From Vibrio campbellii CAIM 519 = NBRC 15631 = ATCC 25920 (GTDB lineage Bacteria > Pseudomonadota > Gammaproteobacteria > Enterobacterales > Vibrionaceae), in contig NZ_CP015864.1 of NCBI RefSeq assembly GCF_002163755.1, positions 372,001 to 436,000 on the forward strand: a stretch of DNA of 64,000 nucleotides, in the 5' to 3' direction. Both the position numbers and the translations under genes were made by a program. Shown here piece after piece: positions 62,317-64,000 of this stretch (within the stretch, counting starts at the first letter, position 1; every line of letters begins with the position of its first letter). Below the pieces are notes generated by a model, which searched no databases, was not told the DNA's origin, and saw only the letters and a list, made by a program, of their open reading frames with translations.

Positions 62317-64000
62317 ATGGTGAATGACGTAGAATTTAAATTTGAAGTGCCAGGGTGTGGGCACGACTTTCGAGTAGAAAGCTTTCAAGTGAATGAAGAG
62401 CTGTCGAAACCTTTTCACATCAGTCTCTCATTACTTTCACTTGATCCAGATATCTCTTTTGATGCGTTAATTCGCAAAGCGGGAACGCTGACTCTTTATG
62501 GACAAGGGGTAGGGGCTGCGCGCGTTTTTAATGGCGTGGTAAACGAAGTTCGTTACCTTGGAACGGGTCGTCGCTTTTCTCGCTACCAGTTAGTTCTTGT
62601 GCCTCAAGCTTGGTTCTTATCTCAGCGTCAAGACTGTCGTATATTCCAACAAAAATCAGCGCAAGACATCATCACCGAAGTACTTGATGATGGAGGCGTG
62701 ACGGATTACCGCTTTGAAGTCTCTGGGACGTATCCGCCAAAAGAGTATGTACTGCAATATCGTGAATCTGACCTTCAGTTTGTTCAGCGAATGATGGCTG
62801 AGCACGGTATGTGGTATTACTTTGACCATACCGAAGCCAATCACACCATGGTGATTGTAGATAGCAACGACGCGATTGCGCCACTGGTGAGTTCACCACT
62901 CAACGCTTCTTACATCGGTCCGATTGTTTTCCATGCTGACGGTGGCGGTGTTGCTGATCGTGAACATATCTCAGATCTTGAGCTTGTTAACCGCGTGAGA
63001 ACAGGCCAAGTTACTTACACCGATTACAACTACGAACAGCCTAAAATCCCTCAAGAGATGACCCATGCGGGCGATCTTGACCAAGATTTAAAGCAGTTTG
63101 ATTACCCTGGCCGTTATGTTGATCCTGCAATGGGGCAGGTGAGAACAACAGAGTGGATGTCTGAGCACATCGTCGACAATCAACAAGTCGAAGCAAGCAG
63201 TGATGTGATGCGTTTAGCGTCCGGCTACAGCTTCAGCATTAGCGATCACCCTCGTTCTGAAATCAACCGTGATTACATCATGTTATCTGTCATGCACACA
63301 GGCCAAGATCCGCAAGTGCATGAAGACGAAACAAACGGTATGCCAACCACGTATTACAACCAGTTTTCTTGTATCTCACGTGATGTGGTGTTCAAAGCGC
63401 CAAAGCTTGCACCTCCTGTTGTTGATGGTCCACAAACGGCGGTAGTTGTCGGTCCGGCAGGTGAAGAGATTTACACCGACAAACTTGGGCGAATCAAAGT
63501 TCAGTTCCATTGGGATCGTTACGGCGATAACGATGAACACGCAAGCTGCTGGATCCGTGTAAGCCAATCTATGGCTGCGCCAACATGGGGCGCTGTTTAC
63601 TTGCCACGTATTGGTCATGAAGTTGTTGTCACCTTCCTTGAGGGCGACCCAGATCGCCCATTAGTGACTGGCGCGGTTTATAACGGTCTTCACTTCCCTC
63701 CGTACTCGTTACCGGAGAACAAAACTCGTACTACGTTCCGTACCCAAACGCATAAAGGCACTGGCTACAACGAACTGAGTTTTGAAGACGAAGCGAACCA
63801 AGAAGAAGTCTACATTCACGCTCAAAAAGACATGTCGACGAAGGTACTCAACAACCGTTACCGCGATATCGGTCAAGACGAGTTCCTAAAAGTTGCGCGT
63901 CATCAGACGAACGAAGTCCATGGTGATCACAAAGAAACCATTGATGGCCACAAGACAACCCAAGTAAACAGCATGTTTACTGAAACCGTAGAGCAAGACG
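62317..64000 (+). CDS. vgrG: VgrG (TssI), T6SS spike protein (3' end missing)
   Basis: 561 codons visible from ATG 62317, with AGGTAAAAG upstream. The gp27-like part (SLLSLDPDISFDALIRKAGTLTLYG, YRESDLQFVQRMMAEHGMWYYF) is followed by the gp5 OB-fold region (GRIKVQFHWDRYGDNDEHASCWIRVSQSM, DPDRPLVTGAVYN) and the start of the needle repeat (DMSTKVLNNRYRDIG). The C-terminus, which might carry an effector domain, lies beyond the window. Same transcript as hcp. Confidence 0.95.
   Translation, partial: MVNDVEFKFEVPGCGHDFRVESFQVNEELSKPFHISLSLLSLDPDISFDALIRKAGTLTLYGQGVGAARVFNGVVNEVRYLGTGRRFSRYQLVLVPQAWFLSQRQDCRIFQQKSAQDIITEVLDDGGVTDYRFEVSGTYPPKEYVLQYRESDLQFVQRMMAEHGMWYYFDHTEANHTMVIVDSNDAIAPLVSSPLNASYIGPIVFHADGGGVADREHISDLELVNRVRTGQVTYTDYNYEQPKIPQEMTHAGDLDQDLKQFDYPGRYVDPAMGQVRTTEWMSEHIVDNQQVEASSDVMRLASGYSFSISDHPRSEINRDYIMLSVMHTGQDPQVHEDETNGMPTTYYNQFSCISRDVVFKAPKLAPPVVDGPQTAVVVGPAGEEIYTDKLGRIKVQFHWDRYGDNDEHASCWIRVSQSMAAPTWGAVYLPRIGHEVVVTFLEGDPDRPLVTGAVYNGLHFPPYSLPENKTRTTFRTQTHKGTGYNELSFEDEANQEEVYIHAQKDMSTKVLNNRYRDIGQDEFLKVARHQTNEVHGDHKETIDGHKTTQVNSMFTETVEQD

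Overview
The window looks like a piece of a Vibrio genome, most likely the Harveyi clade and probably the smaller chromosome. The evidence is a complete CqsS/CqsA quorum-sensing pair, a TorT/TorS pair, a PeuR-PeuS-PeuA-like iron-uptake set, a type VI secretion (T6SS) end piece with VasH, ClpV, Hcp and VgrG, and a Vibrio-like base composition. The chromosome assignment is inference from where these loci usually sit.

Layout. 1-3.8 kb: torT (cut by the left edge) diverging from the tripartite sensor kinase torS. 3.9-6.4 kb: a heme-motif fatty acid cis/trans isomerase and a small partner gene. 6.5-10.7 kb: response regulator, histidine kinase and TonB-dependent receptor read right to left, with Fur-like boxes in front of the first and last genes. 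11.5-18.3 kb: a complete nine-gene F-type ATP synthase operon (atpIBEFHAGDC), proton type by its c subunit, followed by a stand-alone RibD-type deaminase. 19-28.4 kb: a mosaic of single genes (two tiny membrane proteins, a FAN1-type nuclease, an OFA-family transporter, a DcuC-type carrier, a fatty acid desaturase, a GNAT acetyltransferase, a HAD phosphatase) plus a 267 bp MITE-like element. 28.7-32.1 kb: cqsS and cqsA, tail to tail. 32.4-36.3 kb: rbgA, an unknown secreted 664-residue protein, and a displaced copy of the first 29 codons of rbgA, which suggests insertion of foreign DNA at the rbgA 5' end. 36.6-48.5 kb: an M23 endopeptidase and a 3550-residue surface lipoprotein carrying four nearly identical 600 bp tandem repeats. 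48.5-64 kb: an intergenic region with a sigma-54 promoter and a possible small RNA, a three-gene module, then vasH and clpV facing away from hcp and vgrG (cut by the right edge).

The most interesting part is 48.7-56.9 kb. The first protein of the three-gene module carries an hRxGhhY core like that of MIX domains (markers of T6SS effectors). The second is a membrane-anchored, probably periplasmic protein. The third is a 1574-residue protein with an internal OmpA-like peptidoglycan-binding domain and no signal peptide. Next to vasH/clpV/hcp/vgrG, and behind a sigma-54 promoter of the kind VasH would activate, this fits a MIX co-effector, an immunity protein and a periplasm-acting effector. The function is inferred from layout and motifs. 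The remaining T6SS structural genes are not in the window.
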